DNA of 64,000 nucleotides from Dehalococcoidia bacterium (GTDB taxonomy: Bacteria > Chloroflexota > Dehalococcoidia > Lucifugimonadales > Lucifugimonadaceae), in assembly GCA_002728715.1 (NCBI GenBank), contig PBVQ01000029.1, positions 1 through 64,000 of the forward strand, given 5' to 3'. Positions 1 to 9,078 of this stretch are shown here, in pieces (position 1 is the first letter of the stretch; each line of letters starts with the position of its first letter). Below the pieces are notes generated by a model. The model saw only the letters and a program-made list of their open reading frames with translations. It was not told the origin of the DNA and ran no database searches. Made by a program: the position numbers and the translations under genes.

Positions 1-148
1 AATTATGAAAAATGTTTGTGTAAAACTCCCTAAATATTAGAACGAATACACTTGCGAAAAGTATCTAAATAGGTGCAAAATTAACAAGTGTTTAAAAATA
101 TAATAAACTATATAATAAAATCAAGAAGTAATTTAAAAGAAAATAATA

Positions 149-373
149 ATGCCTCCATTACCCAAAAAAAAACATACTCGAGCAAGAAAAGGTAACAGAA
201 ACGCGCACAATGCTGTGAGTTTGCCATCTATCGCCTCAAATTGCCCAAGATGTCCAACCACTCACGTACAGCCTCATAGAGCCTGCACACAATGTGGTTA
301 CTATAATGGTAGAATACTACCTGGAAACTGGCCGGTTCAATTAGATGAAGAAGTAACTACGCAAACTACATAA
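149..373 (+). CDS. rpmF: 50S ribosomal protein L32
   Basis: Small basic large-subunit ribosomal protein of 74 aa. It begins MPPLPKKKHTRARKG, the typical lysine/arginine-rich L32 N-terminus, followed by two cysteine pairs (CPRC and CTQC) that form the zinc ribbon of the C+ form of the protein. The C-terminal tail is slightly longer than usual. The ATG follows an AT-rich leader with only a weak purine stretch as ribosome binding site. The first 148 bases hold no supportable gene; TATAAT hexamers at 99-104 and 111-116 could serve as -10 boxes, but I see no well-spaced -35. It is followed 13 bases later by fabD, the common rpmF-fab arrangement. Confidence 0.95.
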   Translation: MPPLPKKKHTRARKGNRNAHNAVSLPSIASNCPRCPTTHVQPHRACTQCGYYNGRILPGNWPVQLDEEVTTQTT

Positions 374-386
374 GAGTAATAATCCA

Positions 387-1322
387 ATGAATGAAAAAAA
401 TAATAAAATAGCATTTGTATTTCCTGGTCAAGGTTCTCAATCCGTTGGTATGGGTAAAGATCTATTCTTGAATTCTATAGCTGCGCGAGAAGTTTTCGAG
501 GAAGTTGACCAAACCTTAAATAAAAAACTATCAGATATTATTTTTAATGGCCCTCAGGATGAATTAACAAAAACCGAGAATACTCAACCTGCAATCCTTG
601 CTACCTCTATTGCCACATGGAGAGCCATGGAGGAGGCATCTGGTGTTATACAAATACCTCAAGTAACTGCTGGGCATAGTTTAGGAGAATATGCATCATT
701 AGCTGTTTCCGGTGTACTAAATATTAATGATACCTTTAGGCTCGTATTTGAACGTGCCAGACTAATGGAAATGGCGTGTGAACAAGTACCAGGTGGTATG
801 GCTGCACTAATTGGATTAGATGAAATTACCGCTGAAGAGATATGTACCGAATCTGGAGTAGAATTATCTACAATAAATACATCAGAGCAAATTATTATCG
901 CAGGAGAGAAACAGAATCTTAATCATGCAATTGACATAGCATCATCTCGTGGTGCTAAAAAAGCTATACTGCTACAAGTTGGAGGCGCTTTTCATTCAAA
1001 ATTAATGGGCCCTGCCCAAGAAGGACTTAATAAAATTATTGATTCCCTTGAGTTTAATAATCCACTTATACCCCTAATTGGCAATGTTACAGCAGAACCA
1101 CTAGTTACCGCGGACGAGGTAAAATCTGAATTAAAAATGCAACTCACCTCATGCGTTCAATGGAATAATTCAATTAAGCATATGATAGATGATGGTATTA
1201 ATTCTTTTATTGAAATAGGAAATGGAAAAATTCTCTCTGGTATGATAAAGAGAATTAATAGAGAAGCAAAAATAACAAATGTATCTGATTTTGACTCTGT
1301 TTTGGAATATGTAGCATCCTAG
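387..1322 (+). CDS. fabD: malonyl-CoA:ACP transacylase
   Basis: Transfers malonyl from CoA to acyl carrier protein, supplying the extender unit for type II fatty acid synthesis in the cytoplasm. The 311 aa length is normal for the family. Visible motifs are the N-terminal FPGQGSQ, the nucleophile elbow GHSLGEY with catalytic Ser98, the substrate-binding FERARLM arginine (R123), and GAFHS with catalytic His203. The gene lies between rpmF and nusB with short gaps, and acpP, encoding its acceptor protein, is 600 bases downstream, so all four are probably one transcription unit. No ketoacyl synthase or reductase gene is present in the window. Confidence 0.97.
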   Translation: MNEKNNKIAFVFPGQGSQSVGMGKDLFLNSIAAREVFEEVDQTLNKKLSDIIFNGPQDELTKTENTQPAILATSIATWRAMEEASGVIQIPQVTAGHSLGEYASLAVSGVLNINDTFRLVFERARLMEMACEQVPGGMAALIGLDEITAEEICTESGVELSTINTSEQIIIAGEKQNLNHAIDIASSRGAKKAILLQVGGAFHSKLMGPAQEGLNKIIDSLEFNNPLIPLIGNVTAEPLVTADEVKSELKMQLTSCVQWNNSIKHMIDDGINSFIEIGNGKILSGMIKRINREAKITNVSDFDSVLEYVAS

Positions 1323-1324
1323 CA

Positions 1325-1828
1325 ATGGATAAAAATAACAATCTAATTGATTTTATACCTAACAAACTAATAAAAACTTATTCATTACAGAATGATGGCG
1401 TTGAGGTTATACCATCTATTGAAAAAAAATATAAATTAAAACACAATAAGACTAAATCAAGAGCGATTGTCATACAATCATTGTATGAATCAGATGTATC
1501 AGGAAAAAATCCATTGGATATATTAAAGAGAAATTATCAAGGGAAAAAATTAGATAAAGAACATACTGATTTTATGGAATTATTAGTAAAAACTTTCATT
1601 GATAAAAAACATATGATAAACGATAGAATAAATTCAAAATTGTTGAATAAAAATTCAGTATTATTCCCAATTGATAAATGCATAATTCAACTTGCAATTG
1701 TTGAAAGCATATCAACTAAAAGCTTAAATAAAAAAATTATTATTAATGAAGCCGTCGAATTAGCTAAATATTTTGGTGAAGATTCGTCTTCAAAATTCGT
1801 TAACGGTATATTATCATCTCTGATATGA
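1325..1828 (+). CDS. nusB: transcription antitermination factor NusB
   Basis: NusB binds boxA RNA with S10 and supports antitermination at rRNA operons. The C-terminal two thirds carry recognisable signatures: R-A-x-x-I-Q-S-L-Y-E-S-D near residue 46 and the closing INEAVELAKYFGEDSSSKFVNGIL. The protein is 167 aa, about 30 residues longer than a typical NusB, because of a lysine/asparagine-rich N-terminal extension of about 43 residues. The start is kept because it is the only ATG close to the fabD stop (2 bases downstream) and no later ATG precedes the domain. The extension may be a lineage feature. Confidence 0.9.
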   Translation: MDKNNNLIDFIPNKLIKTYSLQNDGVEVIPSIEKKYKLKHNKTKSRAIVIQSLYESDVSGKNPLDILKRNYQGKKLDKEHTDFMELLVKTFIDKKHMINDRINSKLLNKNSVLFPIDKCIIQLAIVESISTKSLNKKIIINEAVELAKYFGEDSSSKFVNGILSSLI

Positions 1829-1912
1829 TATATATAATAATGTTTTAAGAATCAAAACAACTAACAATTTATAGCGGGACTATTTCCCATGATTTGAGAG
1901 GTTAATTTTAAT

Positions 1913-2167
1913 ATGGCTAGCGTACTAGATAAAGTAAGAGAAATTGCAGCGGACAAACTAAGTGTAAATATTGATGATATTTCAGGAGAATCATCATTTA
2001 CTGAAGACTTAGACGCCGATTCTCTTGATATAGTTGAGTTAATAATGGCTATCGAAGAAGAGTTTGGAAGCGACGACAATCCCTTAGAGATATCTGATGA
2101 AGATGCCGAAAAAATCCTAACTGTTAATGACGCAGTAAAATACCTAAGTGATAACGGTATATCTTAA
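1913..2167 (+). CDS. acpP: acyl carrier protein
   Basis: Acidic 84-aa carrier protein that holds growing acyl chains on a 4'-phosphopantetheine arm. The attachment motif DADSLD is intact, with the modified serine at residue 37, in the canonical four-helix ACP context ([22 protein letters not shown]). The ATG is preceded by GAGAGG at about 11 bases. It is the last gene of the rpmF-fabD-nusB-acpP group and is followed directly by a strong intrinsic terminator. The opposite-strand ORF here is a shadow. Confidence 0.97.
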   Translation: MASVLDKVREIAADKLSVNIDDISGESSFTEDLDADSLDIVELIMAIEEEFGSDDNPLEISDEDAEKILTVNDAVKYLSDNGIS

Positions 2168-2180
2168 AATATCAAACAAA

Positions 2181-2216
2181 AAATACCCTCATTTAATAAC
2201 TTGCTGAGGGTATTTT
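2181..2216 (+). terminator. intrinsic terminator after acpP
   Basis: Perfect 10-bp inverted repeat AAATACCCTC / GAGGGTATTT with a 15-base loop (11 bp counting the inner A-T pair), beginning 14 bases after the acpP stop and ending in a T-rich run. It separates the rpmF-acpP unit from rnjA. Confidence 0.8.
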
Positions 2217-2249
2217 CTTAACTAAATTTTTGAAAGATAAAAATAATTA

Positions 2250-3923
2250 TTGAAAAGTAAAAATTCTCCATATGTGAAAATCATACCTATTGGAGGACTT
2301 GGTGAAGTTGGAAAAAATATGACTATCATCGAATCTGACAAAGACATAGTAATAATAGATGCAGGTATTGGTTTCATTAAGAAAAATGAAATTCCTGGAA
2401 TAGAAATTGTTATTCCAGACATAACTTGTTTAGAAGAAAAAAAGCAAAAGATCAAAGGTATAATTGTTACCCATGGTCACGAAGATCATATAGGTGCAAT
2501 CCCGTTTATACTTGATAGTTTTAATATTCCAGTATATGCCCCAGGAATGGCATGTGAATTGATTAGAAAAAAACTTTATCGAAGTAGTAATAAAATTTCT
2601 CCAAAGATTTTTCCTACAAAAGAGAATAATAAATATAAATTAGGCGATATAGTTTTTGAATTATTCCCTGTATGCCATTCAATACCCGATTCTTACGGTT
2701 TGTTGATTAATACTCCTTGTGGAAATATTGTTCATTCAGGAGATTTCAAGTTTGATAAAAATCCAACAATAGGTAATGAATATAAAAACAATATAAATCA
2801 TCTGAAAAAAATACTTAAAAATGAAGTCATGATTCTAATGTCAGATTCTACTAACGCAGAAGAGGATGGATATTCCATTTCAGAAGAAGAGGTAAAAAAA
2901 TCTATAAGTTCTATTATCAAGTCACATAATAATAGAATTATTGTTTCGACATTTGCATCTCAAATCTCAAGAAATAAAATTATTTCAGATGCATGTATAA
3001 AATATAATAAAAAATTATGTATTGTTGGTAAAAGTATGATTGAAAATACAAAAATAGCCAAAAATCTTGGACATATTAGCTCTTATGAAAAATTAATGAT
3101 AAGACCAGATCAGATAAATAATATAAATCAAAATAATCTTGTAATTTTAACTACTGGTAGCCAAGGAGAAAGGCAATCAGGATTAGTAAGAATTGCTAAC
3201 AATGATCATAAAAATATACAAATTAGAGATGGAGATACCGTCATTATTTCAGCCAGTACGATACCGGGAAACGAAGTTCAAGTAAATGATACAATAAACA
3301 AATTGCTCAAACTGGGTGCGGAAGTTATAACCGATAAGAATCATACAATTCATGCATCTGGTCATGCATATAAAAACGAACTTAAGGAATTCATTAAGAC
3401 TGTTAATCCAAAATTTTTTGTACCTATTCATGGTGAGATTAAAATGCAAATAGCCCATGGTAAAATTGCAGAAAGCGAAAATATCAATCAAGAGAATATA
3501 TTTATATTAGAAAACGGTGAAGTTTTATTGTTAAAAGATGAAAAGTTAGATACAAATGGTAAAGTTCCTGCAGAAAATATTCTTATCGATGGAAAAAACT
3601 TAATTTATGAAGATGATGAAATCATTAAAGAAAGAAATCAAATTTATAAAAATGGATTAATTCTAGTTACGATTTTATTGGATTCAAAATATGCGGTCAA
3701 CAAAATAGTTGATCTAATATCATATGGTGTTATTATAGATGACTCATATGAAAATATTAAATTTATCAAAGATTCTCTAGAAAAAAATATTAATAGTGGT
3801 TTAAAAAAACAACCGAAAAATAAAAACATCAAAAATTTTATAAAAGAATATTCTTCAAACTTTTTGAAACAAAAACTTGATGCAAAATCAAAAATTATTG
3901 TCCGATTGGTGAATAATGACTAA
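2250..3923 (+). CDS. rnjA: ribonuclease J
   Basis: Metallo-beta-lactamase-fold ribonuclease with 5'-3' exonuclease and endonuclease activity in mRNA decay and rRNA maturation. The 557 aa length matches the family. The N-terminus (VKIIPIGGLGEVGKNM) is typical, the zinc-binding motif HGHEDH is at residues 75-80, and further ligand motifs (CHSIPDS, HSGDFKFD) and the beta-CASP region follow; the C-terminal domain is present. The TTG start is chosen from alignment to the family N-terminus; the ribosome binding site is weak. Its 3' end overlaps ftsK by 8 bases. RNase Y is also encoded in this window, so both main RNases of the Gram-positive-type decay machinery coexist. Confidence 0.95.
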   Translation: MKSKNSPYVKIIPIGGLGEVGKNMTIIESDKDIVIIDAGIGFIKKNEIPGIEIVIPDITCLEEKKQKIKGIIVTHGHEDHIGAIPFILDSFNIPVYAPGMACELIRKKLYRSSNKISPKIFPTKENNKYKLGDIVFELFPVCHSIPDSYGLLINTPCGNIVHSGDFKFDKNPTIGNEYKNNINHLKKILKNEVMILMSDSTNAEEDGYSISEEEVKKSISSIIKSHNNRIIVSTFASQISRNKIISDACIKYNKKLCIVGKSMIENTKIAKNLGHISSYEKLMIRPDQINNINQNNLVILTTGSQGERQSGLVRIANNDHKNIQIRDGDTVIISASTIPGNEVQVNDTINKLLKLGAEVITDKNHTIHASGHAYKNELKEFIKTVNPKFFVPIHGEIKMQIAHGKIAESENINQENIFILENGEVLLLKDEKLDTNGKVPAENILIDGKNLIYEDDEIIKERNQIYKNGLILVTILLDSKYAVNKIVDLISYGVIIDDSYENIKFIKDSLEKNINSGLKKQPKNKNIKNFIKEYSSNFLKQKLDAKSKIIVRLVNND

Positions 3924-6078
3924 TTCAAAATATACTTTTTTAGCTAAATTATTAATATTTTCAACTATAAGTTTTGCCTTAACATACTTATATATCTTTA
4001 GAAACATAGAAGAAATGAAGGAATTTTTTGGCTGGTCATTTGTTCCGTCCATTCTAGCTACCTTTCCAATAATAATAAATATTTTTTTTAGAAAATTTAT
4101 TCGTTTTTGGAAGTACCAAATTAGTTTTATATTATTATGCGCGAGTTTATCTGGTACTTTAGGTATTTTCTATGCTCCAATTGGTTCATTTTCAGGTGAA
4201 TCTATAGGAGGAGAATTAGGTATATTTGTATCTAGGTCATACATGAACTGGAACAGATTTGATGTTTCATTATTAGATTATCTGATTTCTTGGATGAGAG
4301 TAATATTATTTATATTATTAGCAATATCCTTAATAAAACCAAAGTTGATAAAAATCACTACCTATTATATCTATAATTTCTCTAGCAAATTCATAGTTAA
4401 GTTTTTATTACTTGTAACAAAATTATCTAAATATACAGGAATTAATATTATTAACTCAATTATAAAAAAAAATAATATACCAAATGACACTGAAGAAGAA
4501 ATAGAAATAAACGAAAAAGATATGAATAATAAAAAAGAGTTATCTAAAAGTGAACCAATGATAGCATCAAATAAATCTAAGGATCAAGAGATTCCTAAAA
4601 ATAATTTCATTTCAAATAACTCCGAAACAGATAGTACAAAACCTGAAGAATTACTAACTTCTCATAACTATGAATGGATTATTCCAAGCCTAGATAACCT
4701 CAAGATACCTTTACCCGGAGGCATATCTGAAGCAGAAGTTCAATTAACAAGTAAAAAAATAGAATCCTCGTTGAAGCAGTTTGGCATTGAAGTTACTGTT
4801 GACCAAGTAAAAAAAGGACCCACTGTAACTATGTATGGTCTAAGTCCAGGATGGAAAGGAAAAACAGATGACAAAATTGGTCAAAGAGTTAGAGTTGACA
4901 CAATATTAAATCGAGAAAAAGATATAGCACTATCATTAGCTTCTCCAAACCTAAGATTTGAAGCTCCTGTGCCTGGAGAATCCGTAGTAGGTATTGAAGT
5001 ACCTAATAAGTCTCCTAATGAAGTAACATTGAGATCAATAATGGATACAAATGAATGGAAAGAATTTGCAAAAGACAACCCCTTACCTGTCCCATTAGGT
5101 CTCGGTTCAGGTGGAGAACCCGTAATGACTGATTTGTCAAAAATGCCTCATACTTTAGTTGCAGGATCTACAGGATCTGGTAAAAGTGTTTGTATGAATA
5201 GCATTATTACAGGATTAATAATGACAAAAACTCCTGATGAACTAAGAATAGTCATGATAGATCCTAAAAGAGTAGAACTAACACCATACGAGGGAATACC
5301 ACATCTTTATACGCCAGTTGTAGTAGAATCAGACCAAGCAGTGATTGTCTTAAAATCATTAGTTAAAGAAATGATGGAAAGGTTTAAAATTTTAGAAAAC
5401 TTCGGTGTAAAAAACATATTAACTTTTAATAAAAAATCAGATTATAAAATGCCTTATCTAGTTATATTAGTAGATGAACTTGCAGACCTAATGCTTAGCG
5501 CATCAGGTGAAGTAGAAAGACTATTAGTAAGACTTGCACAATTAGGGCGAGCTACTGGTGTACATTTAGTTTTAGCCACACAAAGGCCATCAGTAGATGT
5601 AGTTACAGGGCTAATTAAAGCTAATTTTCCAAGCAGAATATCATTTGCTGTGATGTCACAGATTGATTCAAGAACAATTTTAGATAGTGTTGGAGCAGAT
5701 AAATTATTAGGTAAGGGTGATATGTTATTTAAGCCTATAGATAAGCCTAAACCATCTAGAGTTCAAGGTGCTTTTGTTTCAGACATAGAAGTTGATTCAG
5801 TAGTTAATTTATGGAAGAAAAACACTTATCCAAATATGAAATTCTTAGAATTAAGTAATGAAGAAGAGAACGGAATTAATAATATAGAAATATCTGATAA
5901 TGATTCATTATTTAATAATGCCTTAGAACTTAGTAAATCTCAAAAAACTTTATCAGTATCTTTTCTTCAAAGAAGACTTAGAATTGGATATCCTAGAGCA
6001 GCAAGATTAATGGATGAGTTAGAAGAAGCTGGAGTTGTAGGTCCAGGTGAACCAGGTAAAGCTCGTCCAGTAATTTAA
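3916..6078 (+). CDS. ftsK: DNA translocase FtsK/SpoIIIE
   Basis: Hexameric motor that pumps chromosomal DNA through the division septum. About 180 N-terminal residues hold roughly four hydrophobic membrane segments, followed by a short Asn/Lys/Glu-rich linker, then the motor: Walker A GSTGSGKS at residues 417-424, Walker B LVILVDELAD around 516-523, and the RA(T)GVHLVLATQRPSVDVVTG segment. The last 70 residues are the gamma winged helix (SFLQRRLRIGYPRAARLMDELEEAGVVG) that reads polar KOPS-type sequences. At 720 aa it is slightly short because of the small linker. The ATG overlaps the end of rnjA, implying translational coupling. Confidence 0.96.
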   Translation: MTNSKYTFLAKLLIFSTISFALTYLYIFRNIEEMKEFFGWSFVPSILATFPIIINIFFRKFIRFWKYQISFILLCASLSGTLGIFYAPIGSFSGESIGGELGIFVSRSYMNWNRFDVSLLDYLISWMRVILFILLAISLIKPKLIKITTYYIYNFSSKFIVKFLLLVTKLSKYTGINIINSIIKKNNIPNDTEEEIEINEKDMNNKKELSKSEPMIASNKSKDQEIPKNNFISNNSETDSTKPEELLTSHNYEWIIPSLDNLKIPLPGGISEAEVQLTSKKIESSLKQFGIEVTVDQVKKGPTVTMYGLSPGWKGKTDDKIGQRVRVDTILNREKDIALSLASPNLRFEAPVPGESVVGIEVPNKSPNEVTLRSIMDTNEWKEFAKDNPLPVPLGLGSGGEPVMTDLSKMPHTLVAGSTGSGKSVCMNSIITGLIMTKTPDELRIVMIDPKRVELTPYEGIPHLYTPVVVESDQAVIVLKSLVKEMMERFKILENFGVKNILTFNKKSDYKMPYLVILVDELADLMLSASGEVERLLVRLAQLGRATGVHLVLATQRPSVDVVTGLIKANFPSRISFAVMSQIDSRTILDSVGADKLLGKGDMLFKPIDKPKPSRVQGAFVSDIEVDSVVNLWKKNTYPNMKFLELSNEEENGINNIEISDNDSLFNNALELSKSQKTLSVSFLQRRLRIGYPRAARLMDELEEAGVVGPGEPGKARPVI

Positions 6079-6134
6079 TCTTAACTTAATGTATATATAC
6101 TTATAGACTACAGATTACATTAAGGAATTGATTT

Positions 6135-7916
6135 ATGAATAACGTAACTGATCTCTTTCCAGAAAAAGAACCAAAAAAAGAAAAGCAAATCCCTCTCGAA
6201 GAGTTGTTAGAATCTTGCATGCATTGTGACTTTGAATTAAAAAGCTCAAAAATTTACCAAAGATATAGAATATGTCCTAACTGCAATTATCACTTTTCAA
6301 TATCAGCTAGACGAAGATTAGCTACTTTGATTGACAAAAATAGTTTCCATGAAACAAGTAAATGGATTCAATCACTAGACCCTATAGAGTTTTCGCCAAG
6401 AGTTTCATATCGAGTTAGACTTGTACAAGATAGAATTCGCACAGGACTTAATGAAGCTATTATAACTGGGACTTGCAAAATAGATGATAAAGATGTTGTG
6501 ATGATTGTAATTGATTCAAGTTTTTTAGGAGGATCGATGGGAGTTGTAGTAGGAGAAAAAGTAACATTAGCTCTAGAATTGGCAAAAAGAAAAAAAATAC
6601 CTTGTATTTGTACTGTAAGTTCAAGTGGTACTAGATTGCAAGAAGGTATTTTTTCATTATTGCAGATGGCAAAAACATCTTTCGCTGTACGCTCACTAAA
6701 GGATGCAAATATTCCTTTTATAACAATCCTAAGCAACCCAACAACAGGACAAATTTTTAGTAGTTTTGCATCTTTATCTGACATAATTATCTCAGAGCCT
6801 AATGCCCAAATTGGTTTTTCATCTCTAGGAGAAATAACTGAATTTGATAAAAATAAAAAAGACCTTCCACATACATCAGAAACTTTTATTCAGTTTGGGC
6901 AAATTGATAAAATATTAAATCGGGACAAAATTAAAACAAACTTAAGTCTATTACTTGATTTGCTTTATCCAAATCATAAAGTTAATTCCATTAAAATTGG
7001 CAAAGAATATTTAAAAAAGAATTTACCTTATAAAAATCCAGAAGAAATTATAAAATTATCCAGAAACAAAAATAGACCAAAAGCAAGATATTATTTAGAA
7101 AATATTTTTACAAATTTTTTTGAAATACATGGAGATAGAATTTCCTATGATGACACTTCAATAATAACTGGTATAGGAAAAATTTCTGGTCAAAGTGTAA
7201 TGATTATTGCGCAACAAAAATCTGAAAAAAATATTAAGCGTAAAAGTTCATCAGGGTCTCAATCTGGAGAAATTACTCCATCGGGATTTAGAAAAGCAAC
7301 CAGAGCAATTAACTTGGCAGAATTATTCAAGATACCTTTGGTAAGTTTTGTTGATACTCCAGGACCTGCTTTAGGAATGGAAATGGAAAAATTAGGTTTA
7401 TCTAATTCAGTGTCAAATATGATAGACCAAATTGGGAAAGTAAATACTCCTTCTATTTCTCTAATTATTGGTGAAGGAGGATCTGAAGCCGCATTAGCAT
7501 TTTCGATAACAGATAAAGTTTTGATGCTTGAAAATGCTATATATACACCAATTATTCCTGAAAAAGGTGCAAAAACAGAAATGAAAGATCAGAATAAGAT
7601 TTCTGAAATAGCTGAATCACTCAAATTAACCGCCTCAGATTGTTTAAACTCAGGTATTATTGATAAAGTTATACCTGAACCTAAGGGTGCAGCGCATCAA
7701 AACCCTACAGAGACTGCAAAGCTAATAAAGAAAATCTTAAGTAATGAACTTTTTGAAATAAATAAAATTCACATCAACACCTTAAAAAATAGAAGAAGGA
7801 AAAAATATAGAAACATAGGAGAATTCGGCAGTAAATTCTTAAAGACTGTAAAACATGAATCTAAAATTTTTCAAGCAGGAATCAAAGCAAGCATAAAATC
7901 TCTAAGAGAAAATTAA
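6135..7916 (+). CDS. accDA: acetyl-CoA carboxylase carboxyltransferase, AccD-AccA fusion
   Basis: One 593-aa polypeptide joins the beta (AccD-like, about 1-290) and alpha (AccA-like, about 310-560) carboxyltransferase subunits, which together move CO2 from biotin carboxyl carrier protein to acetyl-CoA. The N-terminal zinc ribbon is intact (C28, C31, C47, C50), as are GGSMGVVVGEK and the AccA segment GRPKARYYLENIF...HGDR. Key glycine motifs differ from the E. coli pattern: SGGAR of AccD reads SSGTR (residues 163-167), DTPGAYPG of AccA reads DTPGPALG (407-414), and GEGGSGGAL reads GEGGSEAAL. A basic tail of about 40 residues follows. TAAGGA 8 bases upstream supports the ATG. No accB or accC lies in the window. 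It may have altered kinetics or substrate, or use a lineage-specific oxyanion arrangement. Confidence 0.88.
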   Translation: MNNVTDLFPEKEPKKEKQIPLEELLESCMHCDFELKSSKIYQRYRICPNCNYHFSISARRRLATLIDKNSFHETSKWIQSLDPIEFSPRVSYRVRLVQDRIRTGLNEAIITGTCKIDDKDVVMIVIDSSFLGGSMGVVVGEKVTLALELAKRKKIPCICTVSSSGTRLQEGIFSLLQMAKTSFAVRSLKDANIPFITILSNPTTGQIFSSFASLSDIIISEPNAQIGFSSLGEITEFDKNKKDLPHTSETFIQFGQIDKILNRDKIKTNLSLLLDLLYPNHKVNSIKIGKEYLKKNLPYKNPEEIIKLSRNKNRPKARYYLENIFTNFFEIHGDRISYDDTSIITGIGKISGQSVMIIAQQKSEKNIKRKSSSGSQSGEITPSGFRKATRAINLAELFKIPLVSFVDTPGPALGMEMEKLGLSNSVSNMIDQIGKVNTPSISLIIGEGGSEAALAFSITDKVLMLENAIYTPIIPEKGAKTEMKDQNKISEIAESLKLTASDCLNSGIIDKVIPEPKGAAHQNPTETAKLIKKILSNELFEINKIHINTLKNRRRKKYRNIGEFGSKFLKTVKHESKIFQAGIKASIKSLREN

Positions 7917-8918
7917 GTTTTCCGGCTGAATACCATTTAATGTTTTATTAGCGTTTTCAAAAGCAAACATTATTCTTCTATCTACACTTTCCCTTGATGA
8001 TCCCGCAAGATGAGGAGTTACAACACAATTATCCAACTTCAGTAAATCAGAATTTTTACTAATTGGTTCAATTTCTGTAACATCAAGAGCTGCACCTAAA
8101 ATTTCATCAGTCTTAAGAGCATTAATTAGCGCCTGTTCATCGTGTACAGGACCTCTACATGTATTTATAAATATAGAATCTTTTTTCATTAATCCAAATT
8201 CTTTAGCACTGAACATACTTTTTGTTTCATCTGATAAAGGGACGTGAACAGAAACAATATCAGAAATTTTTAACAATTCTTCAAAGGATAATTTTTTTAT
8301 ATTTAATTCGTCTTCAAAATTGGAAAATTCCTTTATATCATTATAGAAAATATTAACATCAAAACCTTTCAATAATTTAGCTACTTTTGACCCTATGTTA
8401 CCTAAACCAACTATACCTATATTCTTTCCTGTGATTTCACGAACATTTCCATAAGGGCCTGTAATTGCTTTTTTCATCCATTCGCCTGATTTTACTCCTT
8501 CAACAGCCTGAGACAATCTTTTATATAAGGTCATAATAAGTGCTATTGTATGCTCTGCAACTGAATTTGAAATTGCAGGCGAATTACCGCAAATATTTAT
8601 ATTTAAATCATTAATTGCATCAATATCCCATCCGTCAAAGCCGGCACTTAGTAATTGTATATGACGTAGATTTGGTAATTTTTTTAACATTTCTATACTT
8701 AGTAATTCACCATTGCAAATTATTACCTCTGCATCAATCATCTTTTCAAGATTTTTTTCAAAACCATCCCTTATTTTTGCAGAATTGGAGTAGTCCTCTT
8801 CTCCGGAAAATAAAAATTCACACCTCAGATCATCCAAGCATAACTCCTTTGCTCTATCACTTCTACTAAGAGTTCTACCTTTATCATTTTTACTGTAGAA
8901 TACTAATTTTTCACCCAT
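7902..8918 (-). CDS. D-isomer-specific 2-hydroxyacid dehydrogenase
   Basis: NAD(P)-dependent reductase of 2-keto acids to D-2-hydroxyacids (or the reverse), 338 aa. It shows the Rossmann dinucleotide motif GLGNIGSKVAKLLKGF, the conserved NTCRGPVHDEQAL with catalytic Arg, and TPHLAGSS with the catalytic His. A charged residue follows the Rossmann strand (FYNDIKE), which suggests NAD(H). Substrate cannot be read from sequence; phosphoglycerate, glyoxylate/hydroxypyruvate or other keto acids are possible. AGAGG 8 bases upstream supports the ATG. Its 3' end overlaps accDA by 15 bases in convergent orientation, and it is divergent from thiG. Confidence 0.9.
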   Translation of the reverse strand: MGEKLVFYSKNDKGRTLSRSDRAKELCLDDLRCEFLFSGEEDYSNSAKIRDGFEKNLEKMIDAEVIICNGELLSIEMLKKLPNLRHIQLLSAGFDGWDIDAINDLNINICGNSPAISNSVAEHTIALIMTLYKRLSQAVEGVKSGEWMKKAITGPYGNVREITGKNIGIVGLGNIGSKVAKLLKGFDVNIFYNDIKEFSNFEDELNIKKLSFEELLKISDIVSVHVPLSDETKSMFSAKEFGLMKKDSIFINTCRGPVHDEQALINALKTDEILGAALDVTEIEPISKNSDLLKLDNCVVTPHLAGSSRESVDRRIMFAFENANKTLNGIQPENLIFS

Positions 8919-9078
8919 AATTGAAACCTCTATACTTTTTTTGATAATAAACCTTAAATAATTTATTATATAATTATTATAACTTTGAATAACTAAACTT
9001 GCTTAGAAAAATTTTTATCAACAACTAACAACAAAAAACTCCCGATAAAGTTAGGATATTATTTAGAAAAAATAAATT

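Noticed and set aside
6368-6784. 138-aa minus-strand ORF inside accDA
   Set aside because: Shadow of the accDA reading frame.
8919-9078. Possible TPP riboswitch upstream of thiG
   Set aside because: No thi-box CUGAGA-type core or pairing helices visible; region is AT-rich with no stable stems.
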